From positions 1-5,978 of the forward strand of contig JBICHM010000298.1 of the NCBI GenBank assembly GCA_043101835.1: 5,978 bases of DNA. Direction: 5' to 3'. This DNA is from JBICHM01 sp043101835. GTDB taxonomy: Bacteria; Planctomycetota; Phycisphaerae; Phycisphaerales; UBA1924. The translations under genes were made by a program, and so were the position numbers. Of the stretch, positions 5,743 to 5,978 are shown one piece after another. Under the pieces are notes generated by a model that was not told the origin of the DNA, searched no databases, and saw only the letters and a program-made list of their open reading frames with translations. Position 1 is the first letter of the stretch. Each line of letters starts with the position of its first letter.

Positions 5743-5978
5743 TCACGCCGCCGGCTGCGGCCGATCGCCCTCGCCGACGATATCGACAGGTTTGCGCTTC
5801 ACGAGGCCGAACCAGATCAGGCAGAAACTCGGCCACGCCAGCCCGATGATCAGCCCGATCGCCAGGCCGATCATGCCGCCGGCGCCGCCGCCCTGCCCGG
5901 CAGCGCGAGCGAAATCCGAATCAGGGTTGGCTTCGATCCACTCCTGCATCTGAATCTGCACCTGCAACTGCTCGCGGA
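5743..5978 (-). CDS. Small single-helix membrane protein of unknown function (possibly incomplete at its 5' end)
   Basis: The frame is open from the right edge to TGA at 5745-5743. The start is uncertain. ATG at 5949-5947 with AGGTG nine nt upstream would give 68 residues, GTG at 5961 and TTG at 5967 are alternatives, and the true start may lie beyond the window. From the ATG the product has an acidic N-terminal part (1-17), a Gly-rich linker (18-25), a hydrophobic segment (about 26-50) with a glycine-zipper spacing (GMIGLAIGLIIG), then KRK and a short polar tail ending PQPAA. KRK after the helix suggests a cytoplasmic C-terminus. I recognise no family. Upstream of the ATG the frame reads LQVQIQMQ, a regular polar/non-polar alternation that suggests coding may continue to the edge. 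The gene converges on the permease gene, with three bases between the two stop codons. Confidence 0.65.
   Translation of the reverse strand, partial: REQLQVQIQMQEWIEANPDSDFARAAGQGGGAGGMIGLAIGLIIGLAWPSFCLIWFGLVKRKPVDIVGEGDRPQPAA

Noticed and set aside
5747..5761. Possible terminator hairpin (GCCGC, loop CGGCT, GCGGC) after the permease
   Set aside because: The stem is only 5 bp, no T-run follows on either strand, and it lies inside the coding part of the opposing gene.

Overview
The window is GC-rich DNA (roughly two-thirds G+C by eye) that is almost fully coding. It carries a three-gene SPFH (HflK/HflC-type) operon on the minus strand, a divergent ABC-2-type permease gene on the plus strand, and a small membrane-protein gene facing the permease at the right edge. 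The HflK/HflC set led by a large polytopic SPFH protein, the weak use of Shine-Dalgarno sites and the style of the proteins suggest a bacterium of the Planctomycetota, perhaps Phycisphaerae. This is inferred from memory of such proteins and there is no marker gene to prove it.

Layout. Positions 3964 down to 1 (minus strand) hold three consecutive SPFH genes. The first encodes a 679-residue protein with about seven membrane helices before an HflK-like SPFH domain. The second is a GTG-started HflC homologue of 341 residues. The third is an HflK homologue cut off by the left edge after 302 residues. Each junction is a 4-base stop/start overlap (GTGA at 1925-1928, ATGA at 903-906), so the three are almost certainly co-transcribed and translationally coupled. 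Positions 3965-4383 are a 419-bp divergent intergenic region with weak candidate promoters for both sides and several GC-rich palindromes. Positions 4384-5739 (plus) encode a 451-residue ABC-2-type permease with an extracytoplasmic insert before its last helix. Positions 5743-5978 (minus) hold a small protein with a glycine-zipper membrane helix, possibly incomplete at the right edge. Its stop codon lies 3 bp from that of the permease.

How the genes may work together. HflK and HflC homologues form membrane-anchored, ring- or cage-like SPFH assemblies outside the cytoplasmic membrane and in E. coli modulate the FtsH protease. Here three different SPFH subunits are made from one coupled message, so a three-component assembly with one polytopic anchor subunit is a reasonable inference. 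No ftsH gene is in the window. The permease is separately transcribed, has no ATPase gene beside it inside the window, and has no evident functional link to the SPFH operon beyond sharing the intergenic region. No RNA gene, CRISPR array, insertion sequence or phage feature was seen.
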